A DNA stretch of 64,000 bases from Triglochin maritima (GCA_963682175.1 OY821775.1:37818053-37882052), one strand, 5' to 3'; shown: positions 50,667 to 61,275, counted from the stretch's first letter. Notes: generated from the letters alone by a model not told the origin. Translations and numbers: made by a program.

Positions 50667-53380
50667 ATGGCACTCGTAAATGTGTCCTCACAGCCGGCTC
50701 CTGCCTCCAACGTCCCTCAAGTGATGATGAATTTTCCTTCCTTCGAAGAAGCCAAAGCATTTTACGTTTCATACGCCGATTCCTGTGGTTTTGGTGTGAA
50801 GATAAGGCAATCTCATTACGATCGTGGTGTTGTTATACGGGCCACTCTTACTTGCTCAAAGGAAGGTAATGCTCCCGGAAACCAAGGTGAAGGTAGACCG
50901 AAACATAGGTTATCCGGTAGGGTCGAATGCACTGCGCGGATTAGGGTCTCCGGTAATCCATCCAGAGGCTACGTAATTAACTACGTAGATCTCGAACATA
51001 ATCACGCCATGCTGTCGGAAGACCAGATGCGCTTCCTCCGTCAAAAACGGTCCGTCCCGGAGTCCGCCAGAGCACGCATTTCGTGCAATGATGCTGCCGG
51101 TATATCTGCCGCCAAGACCATGCAATCTTTTGTGGTTGAAGCTGGAGGTCACGATAAATTGTCTTTCAACGAGCGGGACCTAAGGTTATTTATTCTCCAC
51201 TTAACCTGGTTGAAGTTACGCATTTAGCTTTGTCATAAAAGTTATGTTTCGCAGGAATGTTGTGAACGAGGTTAGAAACCTCAAAATGGGACCAGGAGAT
51301 GCGCAAGCTATCCAAGATTATTTCATCAGGATGCAGAAGAATGATTCCCGCTTCTTTTACGTAATGGATATGGACGACGAAGGCAGACTACGAAATGTGT
51401 TCTGGGCCGACAGTCGGTCTCGAGCTGCTTACTCTTACTTTGGAGATGCAATATGTTTCGACACAACATACATAACAAACAAGTATGACATGCCTTTTGC
51501 CCCATTTGTGGGGGTAAATCACCACTACCAGTCCGTCCTACTCGGTTGCGCACTCCTCTCTTCCGAGACGACACAAAATTACATTTGGTTGTTCCAAACA
51601 TGGTTGACGTGCATGAACGGTACGTGTTTTATTTTGTCCGGCTTTGTCCATTTTACGTTGTGTGCCTGTCCGGTTACTCCCTTACGTCTGTCCGTTTTAC
51701 GTCTTTTGCTCGTCCGGTTTATCCTTTACGTCTGTCCGATTTACGTATTTTGCTCGTCCGGTTTATCCCTTACGTCTGTCCTGTTTACGTCTTTTGCTCG
51801 TCCTGTTTACCCCTTACGTCTGTCCGGTTTACGTATTTTGCTCGTCCGTTTTATCCCTTACGTCTGTCCGGTTTACGTATTTTGCTCGTCCGGTTTATCC
51901 CTTACGTAAGTCCGGTTTATGTTTTTTGCGCGTCCGGTTTATCCCTTACGTCTGTCCGGTTTACCCTTGACGCCTGTCCGGTTTACGTTTTTTGCTCGTC
52001 CGGTTTATCCCTTACGTCTGTCCGGTTTACGTCTTTTGCTCGTCCGGTTTACCCTTGACGTCTGTCCGGTTTACGTTATTTCTGTCCGGATTAACATATG
52101 TTTTTATCTTGATCGCTTTGTGTGCAGATACAAGCCCCCCGGCGATCATAACAGACCAATGTGGCGCCATAGCTTCGGCTGTGAGGACTGTGTTCCCTGA
52201 AGCGCGGCACAGATTTTGTATATGGCACATAATGAATAAGGCCCCTGTGAAGCTGCCCAAGAAGTACCGGGAGCATACGTTGTTTGACCTCAACAACTGT
52301 GTATTCGATTCCAAGACTCCGGCAGAATTCGAGCGGAATTGGCAGGGATTTCTAGATGATTTCGAGTTGCACGACAATAATTGGCTCCGATCCATTTATG
52401 CAATTCGAGAGCACTGGGTACCTGCATTTTCGCGGGATTGTTTTTCCGCCGGAATGGCATCAACCCAGAGAAGTGAGGGTATGAACGCCTTCTTCGATAA
52501 GTACCTCACATCAAGGACGACACTTAAGCAGTTCGTTCAACAATACGAACTCGCACTACGCCACAAGTATGAGAATGAAGCTCAGTCTGATTTCGATTGT
52601 CAGCATAAGGCTCCACAATTGATTTCGAAATATCCATTCGAGAGGCAATTGAGCGAGTTGTATACGGTGGGTGTCTTCAAGAAGGTGCAGTTAGAAATTG
52701 GGAAGATGATGTACTGCGACATCAAGGATGAGTTCAACGAGGACGACACATTGCACTACAACGTGACCGAACATGTATTGACACATATCCTCCCATTGTC
52801 GAAACGTTTCACAGTGCAAATTATCGATGAGAAGTGGGTATGCGATTGCAGGATGTTTGATCACGTCGGCATCCTATGTTGTCACGTTTATGTTGTTATT
52901 GCCCGAATACGTCCAAACGCGTTGCTCCCCGAGTCTTACATCGTCCACCGATGGAGGAAGGATATCCGAAGGAGCTATGGAGTCAAGTTTCCTCTTCAAA
53001 GCGGCATAACGGGGAACGATTCGCTTCGTCGCCACGACGACATAATGGGTCGTGCGCTTTGGATCGCCGAGGCCGCTTTCGACTCAAACGACAGATATCT
53101 TCAGGCGGTAGAGGCACTTGAGTTGCTTAAGGAACGTATGCAACGACCTGATCCTGTGTTCGCTGGTACATCCGTTCTCAATCCGGATAAGACAATACGG
53201 AAAGGCAGACCGCCGAGCAAACGACGGATTTCTTTGTCTGAGAAAATAATTAAAAGTAACGTTAAGAAAATCAACAGGAAGAAGGTTCTACCCCCGTTAC
53301 ACCCTGCAGCACCCAAACCGGGGGATCACGATTTCGATGACTGGGACATGAATTTGCATTACGAGGGAGTTCCTCCTTGA
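50667..53380 (+). CDS. MULE-2 transposase, FAR1/FHY3-type
   Basis: Three exons, 50667-51184, 51255-51619 and 52128-53380, join in frame to 711 aa. The start is the ATG of MALVNVSSQ. An in-frame ATG 69 bases upstream would add a hydrophobic stretch and seems less likely. Residues about 22-125 form a FAR1 zinc-binding domain (FPSFEEAKAFYVSYADSCGF; Cys in CSKEG and VECTARI; LEHNH). The MULE catalytic domain shows Asp242 in ICFDTTYITNKYD and Asp304 in IITDQCGA, followed by HRFCIWHI. A SWIM zinc finger lies near 533-550 (CDCRMFDHVGILCCH). The tail is basic, then acidic. The product would bind the element ends and cut and join DNA in the nucleus. Intron 2 (508 bp) is filled with GTCCGGTTTACG repeats that stay open in frame but must be spliced out, because they break the DDE domain. 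No lesion is seen. Confidence 0.9.
51620..52127 (+). repeat. GTCCGGTTTACG repeats filling transposase intron 2
   Basis: The intron consists largely of GTCCGGTTTACGTCTTTTGC and GTCCGGTTTATCCCTTACGT units in a period of about 44 bp. The donor is AACG|GTACGT and the acceptor GTGCAG|ATACAAG. Open frames across it read LTSVRFTSFARPVYPLR over and over and are not protein sequence. Confidence 0.9.
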
Positions 53381-53409
53381 TTATTGTATTTGTCCTTGGT
53401 TGGAATTAT

Positions 53410-53545
53410 TCCTATGTAATCTTGTTGAAAGTCATTGTATGTAATTTTGTTGAAACTCATTGTATGTAATTTTGTTGAAAGTCATTGTATGTAATTTTGG
53501 TGAAAGTCATTGTATGTAATTTTGTTGAAAGTCATTGTATTATTG
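53410..53545 (+). repeat. 25-bp minisatellite just after the transposase stop
   Basis: Five head-to-tail copies of TGTATGTAATTTTGTTGAAA plus GTCAT start about 30 bp beyond the stop codon, in the transposase 3' UTR. It is AT-rich and may include polyadenylation signals (TGTA motifs). Confidence 0.85.
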
Positions 53546-53576
53546 CATAACATTCAACCCTTTCTTTGCTTGATCG

Positions 53577-56500
53577 TCTGTCCGGATTACGTTATATGTC
53601 CGTCCGGAATAAGTTTTATTTAAGTCCGGATTAAGTTAACAGTATGTCCGGTTTATGTTTTATTTATGTCCGGATTAAGTGACCCGTATGTCCGGAAGAC
53701 GTACTTAGGCTGTACGAATTACATTGTTTGTCTTTCCGGATTACGTTAATATCTGTCCGGAATAAGTTGTATTTATGTCCGGATTAAGTTACCAGTATGT
53801 CCGGATTACGTTATATGTCCGTCCGGATTACGTAACATCAAAGTCCGGATTAAGTGACCAGTATGTCCGGAATACGTAATTAGGCAGTCCGGATTAAGTG
53901 AGCAGTACGTCCGGAATACGTAATTAGGCAGTCCGGATTACATTGGTTTTCTGTCCGGATTACGTTATACGTCCGTCCGGAATAAGTTTTATTTATGTCC
54001 GGATTAAGTTAACAGTATGTCCGGAATACGTAATTAGGCCGTCCGGATTACATTTTTGTCTGTCCGGATTACGTTATATGTCCGTCCGGAATAAGTTTTA
54101 TTTAAGTCCGGATTAAGTTAACAGTATGTCCGGAATACGTAATTAGGCCGTCCTGATTACATTTTTGTCTGTCCGGATTACGTTATATGTCCGTCCGGAA
54201 TAAGTTTTATTTAAGTCCGGATTAAGTTAACAGTATGTCCGGTTTATGTTTTATTTATGTCCGGATTAAGTGACCCGTATGTCCGGAAGACGTACTTAGG
54301 CTGTACGAATTACATTGTTTGTCTTTCCGGATTACGTTAATATCTGTCCGGAATAAGTTGTATTTATGTCCGGTTTAAGTTACCAGTATGTCCGGATTAC
54401 GTTATATGTCCGTCCGGATTACGTAACATCAAAGTCCGGATTAAGTGACCAGTATGTCCGGAATACGTAATTAGGCAGTCCGGATTAAGTGACCAGTACG
54501 TCCGGAATACGTAATTAGGCAGTCCGGATTACATTGGTTTTCTGTCCGGATTACGTTATACGTCCGTCCGGAATAAGTTTTATTTATGTCCGGATTAAGT
54601 TAACAGTATGTCCGGAATACGTAATTAGGCCGTCCGGATTACATTTTTGTCTGTCCGGATTACGTTATATGTCCGTCCGGAATAAGTTTTATTTAAGTCC
54701 GGATTAAGTTAACAGTATGTCCGGAATACGTAATTAGGCCGTCCTGATTACATTTTTGTCTGTCCGGATTACGTTATATGTCCGTCCGGAATAAGTTTTA
54801 TTTAAGTCCGGATTAAGTTAACAGTATGTCCGGTTTATGTTTTATTTATGTCCGGATTAAGTGACCCGTATGTCCGGAAGACGTACTTAGGCTGTACGAA
54901 TTACATTGTTTGTCTTTCCGGATTACGTTAATATCTATCCGGAATAAGTTGTATTTATGTCCGGATTAAGTTACCAGTATGTCCGGATTACGTTATATGT
55001 CCGTCCGGATTACGTAACATCAAAGTCCGGATTAAGTGACCAGTATGTCCGGAATACGTAATTAGGCAGTCCGGATTAAGTGACCAGTACGTCCGGAATA
55101 CGTAATTAGGCAGTCCGGATTACATTGGTTTTCTGTCCGGATTACGTTATACGTCCGTCCGGAATAAGTTTTATTTATGTCCGGATTAAGTTAACAGTAT
55201 GTCCGGAATACGTAATTAGGCCGTCCGGATTACATTTTTGTCTGTCCGGATTACGTTATATGTCCGTCCGGAATAAGTTTTATTTAAGTCCGGATTAAGT
55301 TAACAGTATGTCCGGAATACGTAATTAGGCCGTCCTGATTACATTTTTGTCTGTCCGGATTACGTTATATGTCCGTCCGGAATAAGTTTTATTTAAGTCC
55401 GGATTAAGTTAACAGTATGTCCGGTTTATGTTTTATTTATGTCCGGATTAAGTGACCCGTATGTCCGGAAGACGTACTTAGGCTGTACGAATTACATTGT
55501 TTGTCTTTCCGGATTACGTTAATATCTGTCCGGAATAAGTTGTATTTATGTCCGGATTAAGTTACCAGTATGTCCGGATTACGTTATATGTCCGTCCGGA
55601 TTACGTAACATCAAAGTCCGGATTAAGTGACCAGTATGTCCGGAATACGTAATTAGGCAGTCCGGATTAAGTGAGCAGTACGTCCGGAATACGTAATTAG
55701 GCAGTCCGGATTACATTGGTTTTCTGTCCGGATTACGTTATACGTCCGTCCGGAATAAGTTTTATTTATGTCCGGATTAAGTTAACAGTATGTCCGGAAT
55801 ACGTAATTAGGCCGTCCGGATTACATTTTTGTCTGTCCGGATTACGTTATATGTCCGTCCGGAATAAGTTTTATTTAAGTCCGGATTAAGTTAACAGTAT
55901 GTCCGGAATACGTAATTAGGCCGTCCTGATTACATTTTTGTCTGTCCGGATTACGTTATATGTCCGTCCGGAATAAGTTTTATTTAAGTCCGGATTAAGT
56001 TAACAGTATGTCCGGTTTATGTTTTATTTATGTCCGGATTAAGTGACCCGTATGTCCGGAAGACGTACTTAGGCTGTACGAATTACATTGTTTGTCTTTC
56101 CGGATTACGTTAATATCTGTCCGGAATAAGTTGTATTTATGTCCGGATTAAGTTACCAGTATGTCCGGATTACGTTATATGTCCGTCCGGATTACGTAAC
56201 ATCAAAGTCCGGATTAAGTGACCAGTATGTCCGGAATACGTAATTAGGCAGTCCGGATTAAGTGACCAGTACGTCCGGAATACGTAATTAGGCAGTCCGG
56301 ATTACATTGGTTTTCTGTCCGGATTACGTTATACGTCCGTCCGGAATAAGTTTTATTTATGTCCGGATTAAGTTAACAGTATGTCCGGAATACGTAATTA
56401 GGCCGTCCGGATTACATTTTTGTCTGTCCGGATTACGTTATATGTCCGTCCGGAATAAGTTTTATTTAAGTCCGGATTAAGTTAACAGTATGTCCGGAAT

Positions 56501-57372
56501 ACGTAATTAGGCCGTCCTGATTACATTTTTGTCTGTCCGGATTACGTTATATGTCCGTCCGGAATAAGTTTTATTTAAGTCCGGATTAAGTTAACAGTAT
56601 GTCCGGTTTATGTTTTATTTATGTCCGGATTAAGTGACCCGTATGTCCGGAAGACGTACTTAGGCTGTACGAATTACATTGTTTGTCTTTCCGGATTACG
56701 TTAATATCTGTCCGGAATAAGTTGTATTTATGTCCGGATTAAGTTACCAGTATGTCCGGATTACGTTATATGTCCGTCCGGATTACGTAACATCAAAGTC
56801 CGGATTAAGTGACCAGTATGTCCGGAATACGTAATTAGGCAGTCCGGATTAATTGACCAGTACGTCCGGAATACGTAATTAGGCAGTCCGGATTACATTG
56901 GTTTTCTGTCCGGATTACGTTATACGTCCGTCCGGAATAAGTTTTATTTATGTCCGGATTAAGTTAACAGTATGTCCGGAATACGTAATTAGGCCGTCCG
57001 GATTACATTTTTGTCTGTCCGGATTACGTTATATGTCCGTCCGGAATAAGTTTTATTTACGTCCGGATTAAGTTAACAGTATGTCCGGAATACGTAATTA
57101 GGCCGTCCTGATTACATTTTTGTCTGTCCGGATTACGTTATATGTCCGTCCGGAATAAGTTTTATTTAAGTCCGGATTAAGTTAACAGTATGTCCGGTTT
57201 ATGTTTTATTTATGTCCGGATTAAGTAACCAGTATGTCCGGAATACGTACTTAGGCTGTACGAATTACATTGTTTGTCTGTCCGGATTACGTTAATTTCT
57301 GTCCGGAATAAGTAATTAGGCAGTCCGGATTACATTGTTTGTCTGTCCGGATTACGTATCATGTATGTCCGG
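53577..57372. repeat. TCCGG array: six 591-bp higher-order repeats
   Basis: A marker, AGTATGTCCGGTTTATG, occurs at 53641, 54232, 54823, 55414, 56005, 56596 and 57187, every step exactly 591 bp. Each unit holds about 25 TCCGG motifs plus one TCCTG, on average 22.7 bp apart, mostly GTCCGGATTA, GTCCGGAATAAG and GTCCGGAATACG. Copies differ by only a few point changes and no indels. A partial, more divergent unit ends the array at 57372. It lies between the 3' ends of the two convergent MULE-2 genes. Confidence 0.97.
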
Positions 57373-57510
57373 AAAAAAGAAAATCATTTATATATAAAAA
57401 ACCAACACCAAATGTCCTTGTATTGATCAATCATTCAAATATTCTATGTAATTTTAACATGTATACATGTATAACTATGGGGAAAAAAAATTGAAACATT
57501 TTCCGGTCGT

Positions 57511-58020
57511 TTATTGTTGATCGCACATCCCAGGGTCTTCGAGTAAGAAATTGGCCAAATCGCCTCTAAAACGGTGAAGAACCTTGCTCTGCTTTGGCTT
57601 CGTCGGATCAGCATTCTCCATCAAACGCTTGATCCAGTACAAAACGTATGGCCCGCAGTCGTTACTCCCCGCTAGCTGTCGTTGGCTACCCTTCCTGTCA
57701 ACTCTCAGTGGCCATTCGACCCCCAAAAACGCTCGCCAGAATCCCGCTATCTTAGACGCGGTGCATTCATGAGTTCCGACGAAACGGTTAGGATTTTCAC
57801 CTTTTTTAAGCGTGCGGGAGATGCTGTTGTACTGAATGAACTCCGATCGAGGTCCGTGGGCAACGAACAGAGTCCAGTGGCCGGACAAACAGCATGGCTG
57901 TGCGATGACGACTTCCTCCACATTAAGTCCTTCCATTTTTGGGAGTAAATAATCTCTCTTTATATCTTCTCCCTGTCCCTCCACAATCATTTCCGATTCG
58001 AAGGATGATAAGCAGACCAC
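57511..58020 (-). CDS. Ulp1-like (C48) cysteine protease domain of MULE-2
   Basis: The frame has hallmarks of a C48 deSUMOylase-type domain: SGHWTLFVA (catalytic His in GHW), QYNSI (Asn where Asp of YDS is usual), and LAGSNDCGPYVLYWIK (nucleophile Cys, with an upstream Gln in RQL). It ends MCDQQ. It continues the reading frame of the upstream mobile-domain/coil gene, separated only by one TAA (58024-58026). The first ATG in frame is at 57990. It may be the C-terminus of that protein after an undetected intron or readthrough, a separate short protein, or a piece cut off by mutation. Related Ulp1 domains occur in KI-MULE and VANDAL elements, where their substrate is unknown. Confidence 0.75.
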   Translation of the reverse strand: MVCLSSFESEMIVEGQGEDIKRDYLLPKMEGLNVEEVVIAQPCCLSGHWTLFVAHGPRSEFIQYNSISRTLKKGENPNRFVGTHECTASKIAGFWRAFLGVEWPLRVDRKGSQRQLAGSNDCGPYVLYWIKRLMENADPTKPKQSKVLHRFRGDLANFLLEDPGMCDQQ

Positions 58021-58023
58021 CTT

Positions 58024-60906
58024 TTATTGCCCTCCTCTTCTGACGAGTACCTCAATTAGGCCGTCAAGAGTTTCGTTGGTGATTTCTGTGCCTCGCGAAA
58101 TTATTTCCTTGAGATCACCCCTGCTGATAATGCTGAGAACCCCCCTCCAGATAATATCTTTTGCTTCTCGCTCGGGGGCCGTTGCATTCAATAAACGATG
58201 TACCTCATCATTGGTCAGCGTTCTCAAGGCGGTATCATCCACATCTGGCCTCGTGGACGAAATATGGGCGGCCAGTTCATCTTTCGCTTTTTCTTCACTG
58301 GCTACTTCAAGCCCTTTTGTTTTTGTGGTGGCTTCTTCGGCCTCCTTTATTTGTTCTTGTTTTTCTGCGGCAATCTTCTGTGCCTCATCTAGGCCAGATT
58401 TGCTTTGCGCTTCGTGTATGTGTTCTGTGCGCAAGCGTGGTTTAAAGGTCCGCATTTTTTTGGGGTGCAAAAGCGGAAGCGCAACCCCAGCCTTCCTCTT
58501 TCTTTCCTCCTGTCTCCTCATAACTTCCTCCTTTTCTTCCTCCTCCCTCTTATTTCTCTCTTCCTCCTCCCTCTTTTCCCTCTCTTCCCTCTCCTCCTCC
58601 TCCCTCTTATTTCTCTCTTCCTCCTCCCTCTTTTCCCTCTCCTCCTCCTCCCTCTTATTTCTCTCTTCCTCCTCCCTCTTTTCCCTCTCTTCCCTCTCCT
58701 CCGCCTCCCTCTTATTTCTCTCTTCCTCCTCCCTCTTTTCCCTCTCTTCCCTCTCCTCTGCCTCCCTCTTATTTCTCTCTTCCTCCTCCCTCTTTTCCCT
58801 CTCTTCCTCCTCCGCCTCCCTCTTATTTCTCTCTTCCTCCTCCCTCTCTTCCCTCTCTTCCCTCTCCTCCGCCTCCCTCTTATTTCTCTCTTCCTCCTCC
58901 CTCTTTTCCCTCTCTTCCTCCTCCCCACGGACTCTCAGCTCACGACACTCTTCTTGAGAGATCCGCAGTTCTTCCTCCAGGTTGTTAATTTTAAGGGTCG
59001 CCTCCCTAAGTGCTGCTTCGGCTCGCAGCCATTTCGTCTTCACCTCACTAAGTTCCAACTCTTGTAGCAGTGGGTCACATGGAATGCTGCATTCACTGAG
59101 TTGTATCCTTGGTAGAGTGGATGTTGAAGGTGTTTCCTTCGAGGCGACCGTTGCTTCTGCAGGAGTTGAAGGTGTTTCCTTCGCTGCGGGAGTTGCTGCT
59201 GCAGGAGGAAATTGATCCTCTGACAACAGTGAATGCTCCCGTGCACTGAGTTTTGGGGTGCCCTTCAACTCAAATTGGCCCGAGTATATCCGGGACAAGT
59301 TGATGCCTCGATCTTCCCATTTTCTAAGGATTTGGCGTCTGCTAAACATTTCGGTCCAACACTTGAACCGTGGAAATGCTGACCGGGGATCCCCCAATTT
59401 GAACTTCTCGCAAAGCCACACCTGAAAACAGGAATAAGTTAAAAAACAGAAACATAACATCCCCAGGACAGTCTCATAACGTTAATCAGAAAGACCAAAC
59501 ACTAATTCCGGACAGACACAACTCTTATTCCGGACAGACACAACTCTTATTCCGGACAGACACAACTCTTATTCCGGACAGACACAACTCTTATTCCGGA
59601 CAGACAAAGACGTATTCCGGACATACAAATTACTTATTCCGGACAGACACAAGACGTATTCCGGACAGACAAGACACTCATTCCGGACACATACATGACT
59701 ATTCCGGACTGGCAACACACTTATTCCGGACAGGCAACACACTTATTCCGGACAGAGAACACTATTGAGGACAGACACAAAACTTATCCCGGACAGACAC
59801 AAGACTTATTCCGGACAGACAAGACAATCATTCCAGACACATACAGGACTATTCCGGACAGGCAACACACTTATTCCGGACATAAACCAACACTACTCCG
59901 GACTGACACAACACTCATTCCGGACAACCACAAGACACTTATTCCGGAAAACCTCAAGACACTTATTCCGGACAGAGACAACACTATTCAGGACAGACAG
60001 AAGACGTATTCCGGACACGCAAGACAGTAATTCCGGACACATACAGGACTATTCCGGACAGGCAACACACTTATTCCGGACATAAACCGACACTATTCCG
60101 GACTGACACAACACTCATTCCGGACCAAGATGCTTACTTGTAATACGGCAACGCAACCAGACACGTAGCCCTGCTTCATAGAGAAGTTCGCTGACGATCT
60201 CCTCCTCGAGAGGTCCCGTTGGGCTTCCTCCAGGCCTTCAACCAAGAAAGTGTGAACCGCATTTGCCCACGCATATCTCTTGAGGCGCTTGAGGTTCTTA
60301 AGGTGTTTCGTGTACCACGCTTTAGTTCGCAGTGATCCATCGAAGAACAAAAAATGATTGAAAATCATAAAAATAAGGAGTCGGACGTGCTCCTCCTCCT
60401 CGCCCATCTTGCTCGTGGCGGTAAGATGACCCAGTAGCTGGGTGTTGTCGAGGTTAACCCCGTCACGTTTCGCTACGTACATGGCATCCATATCCACTCT
60501 CTGCCCATGTACTCTTAGTCCAAGTAGAAGGGCGACGTCTTCTACCGTAAATGGGACCACCCCAGTGGCTATTCTCAGACCGACTTCATTGGCGTCGAAG
60601 TGTTCGACGAACCAACCCAGTATCTCGTTGTCAGTTGTGACGTGAGGAAAGCTGAGGAAGTGACCGAAAGGCGTCCGTTGGAAGACATTTTTCTCCTCCT
60701 CCTTCATCCGGTCGAACTGCTTGTGAAGGGCCGCGAAACCGCACTTGGTTTCGCGGAAGTAGTACGTGCTTCCCTTAAACCACACAAAAAAATTGTTAGA
60801 GGCCAATAATGAACCTTAAAATGAACCAGAAAGAACATGGTTGACAAAACACCTGCGCGGCTACAATTTCAGGAGCAATGGAGGTTTCAGGTAGAGAAGG
60901 ATCCAT
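58024..60906 (-). CDS. MULE-2 accessory protein: plant mobile domain plus charged coiled coil
   Basis: Three exons on the minus strand, 60906-60853, 60773-60138 and 59421-58024, join in frame to 695 aa. The start MDPSLPETSIAPEIVAAQ has a good ATG. Residues about 19-230 form a plant-mobile-domain-like region (FQRTPFGHFLSFPHV, GWFVEHFDANEVGLRIATG, FTVEDVALLLGLRVHG, GCVAVLQ joined to VWLCEKFKL across the intron). A Pro/Ala/Thr-rich linker and a long Glu/Arg/Lys coiled coil (plus-strand 58520-58960) follow, then a helical C-terminus. The frame stops at 58024, directly before the protease domain in the same frame. Intron 2 (716 bp) is packed with ATTCCGGACAGAC repeats. Function is unknown. A role in countering host silencing or in chromatin binding is my inference. 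Confidence 0.8.
58520..58935 (-). repeat. In-frame tandem repeat encoding KREEEERNKREAEE
   Basis: A unit of about 40-65 bp encoding REKREEEERNKRE(A/E)EE is repeated some eight times within the accessory gene. On the plus strand it appears as long Ser/Leu-rich frames that are shadows. Copy number probably varies between element copies. Confidence 0.85.
59500..60130. repeat. ATTCCGGACAGACAC repeats filling accessory-gene intron 2
   Basis: Roughly 25 units of about 20-24 bp, CTTATTCCGGACAGACACAA and variants, take up nearly the whole intron from 59422 to 60137. The plus-strand orientation is the same as in the left subterminal repeats. Confidence 0.92.
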
Positions 60907-61266
60907 TTTCGCCTTGTCTTGGTTTTCGTTACTGGAATGGAAAGGTTTTGGAGCAATGAAGGTTTTGGATGAGCGTATGGAAAGGAACTCCGGGTGAAAT
61001 GGGGAAAGTTACTCGAATGCTGTACCGCCGCTACTGATGTACGTGAAGTCGAACCGTCTAATCGTGATTTAGGGAAATGAACCGTCGCACGGAAATGAAC
61101 CGTCGCTCCCAACAAATCGTGATTTAGGGAAATGAACCGTCGCACCCAACAATTCGTATACATTTCCCCGCGCAGAGGTTTTGGTTGACTGGACGCACAC
61201 CTGGCAGCTGACGTGTTATTCCACGTAGGACGCGTCACGGACGCTCGCGTCCGTATATAACTACTC
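60907..61266 (-). promoter_or_regulatory. MULE-2 right end: promoter of accessory gene and terminal repeat
   Basis: This 360-bp region lies between the accessory gene start and the right tip. It holds a direct repeat (GTGATTTAGGGAAATGAACCGTCGCAC near 61066 and 61112) and the terminal CGTCACGGACGC core near 61234. No core promoter element can be named with confidence. Confidence 0.45.
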
Positions 61267-61275
61267 ATATGCCAA

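Larger units (their letters stand above)
50073..61266. mobile_element. MULE-2, probably autonomous Mutator-like element (11.2 kb)
   Basis: An exact 9-bp direct repeat, ATATGCCAA, flanks it (50064-50072 and 61267-61275). The left tip GGGAAATGTTTGTTGAACGC matches MULE-1. The right tip read inward, GAGTAGTTATATACGGACGC, shares the GACGCG/CGTCACGGACGC core. It encodes a FAR1-type transposase on + and, convergently, a mobile-domain/coil gene and an Ulp1-like protease on -. A 3.8-kb TCCGG repeat array lies between their 3' ends. Mutator elements carrying Ulp1 proteins (KI-MULE/VANDAL-like) are known in plants. The exact duplication and the apparently open transposase frame suggest a recent insertion. 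Confidence 0.92.

Noticed and set aside
51644..52058. Open frames of 93-170 codons reading VRFTSFARPVYPLRLS
   Set aside because: They lie in transposase intron 2, inside TCCGG repeats, and would break the catalytic domain between its two Asp residues if translated.
53577..57372. CRISPR-like array
   Set aside because: Repeats with short spacers at even spacing might suggest one, but spacers repeat too, the order is a 591-bp unit, and the context is a plant transposon.
58076..59067. Plus-strand Ser/Leu/Phe-rich frames of 220 and 293 codons
   Set aside because: They are antisense shadows of the Glu/Arg-rich coil in the minus-strand accessory gene.
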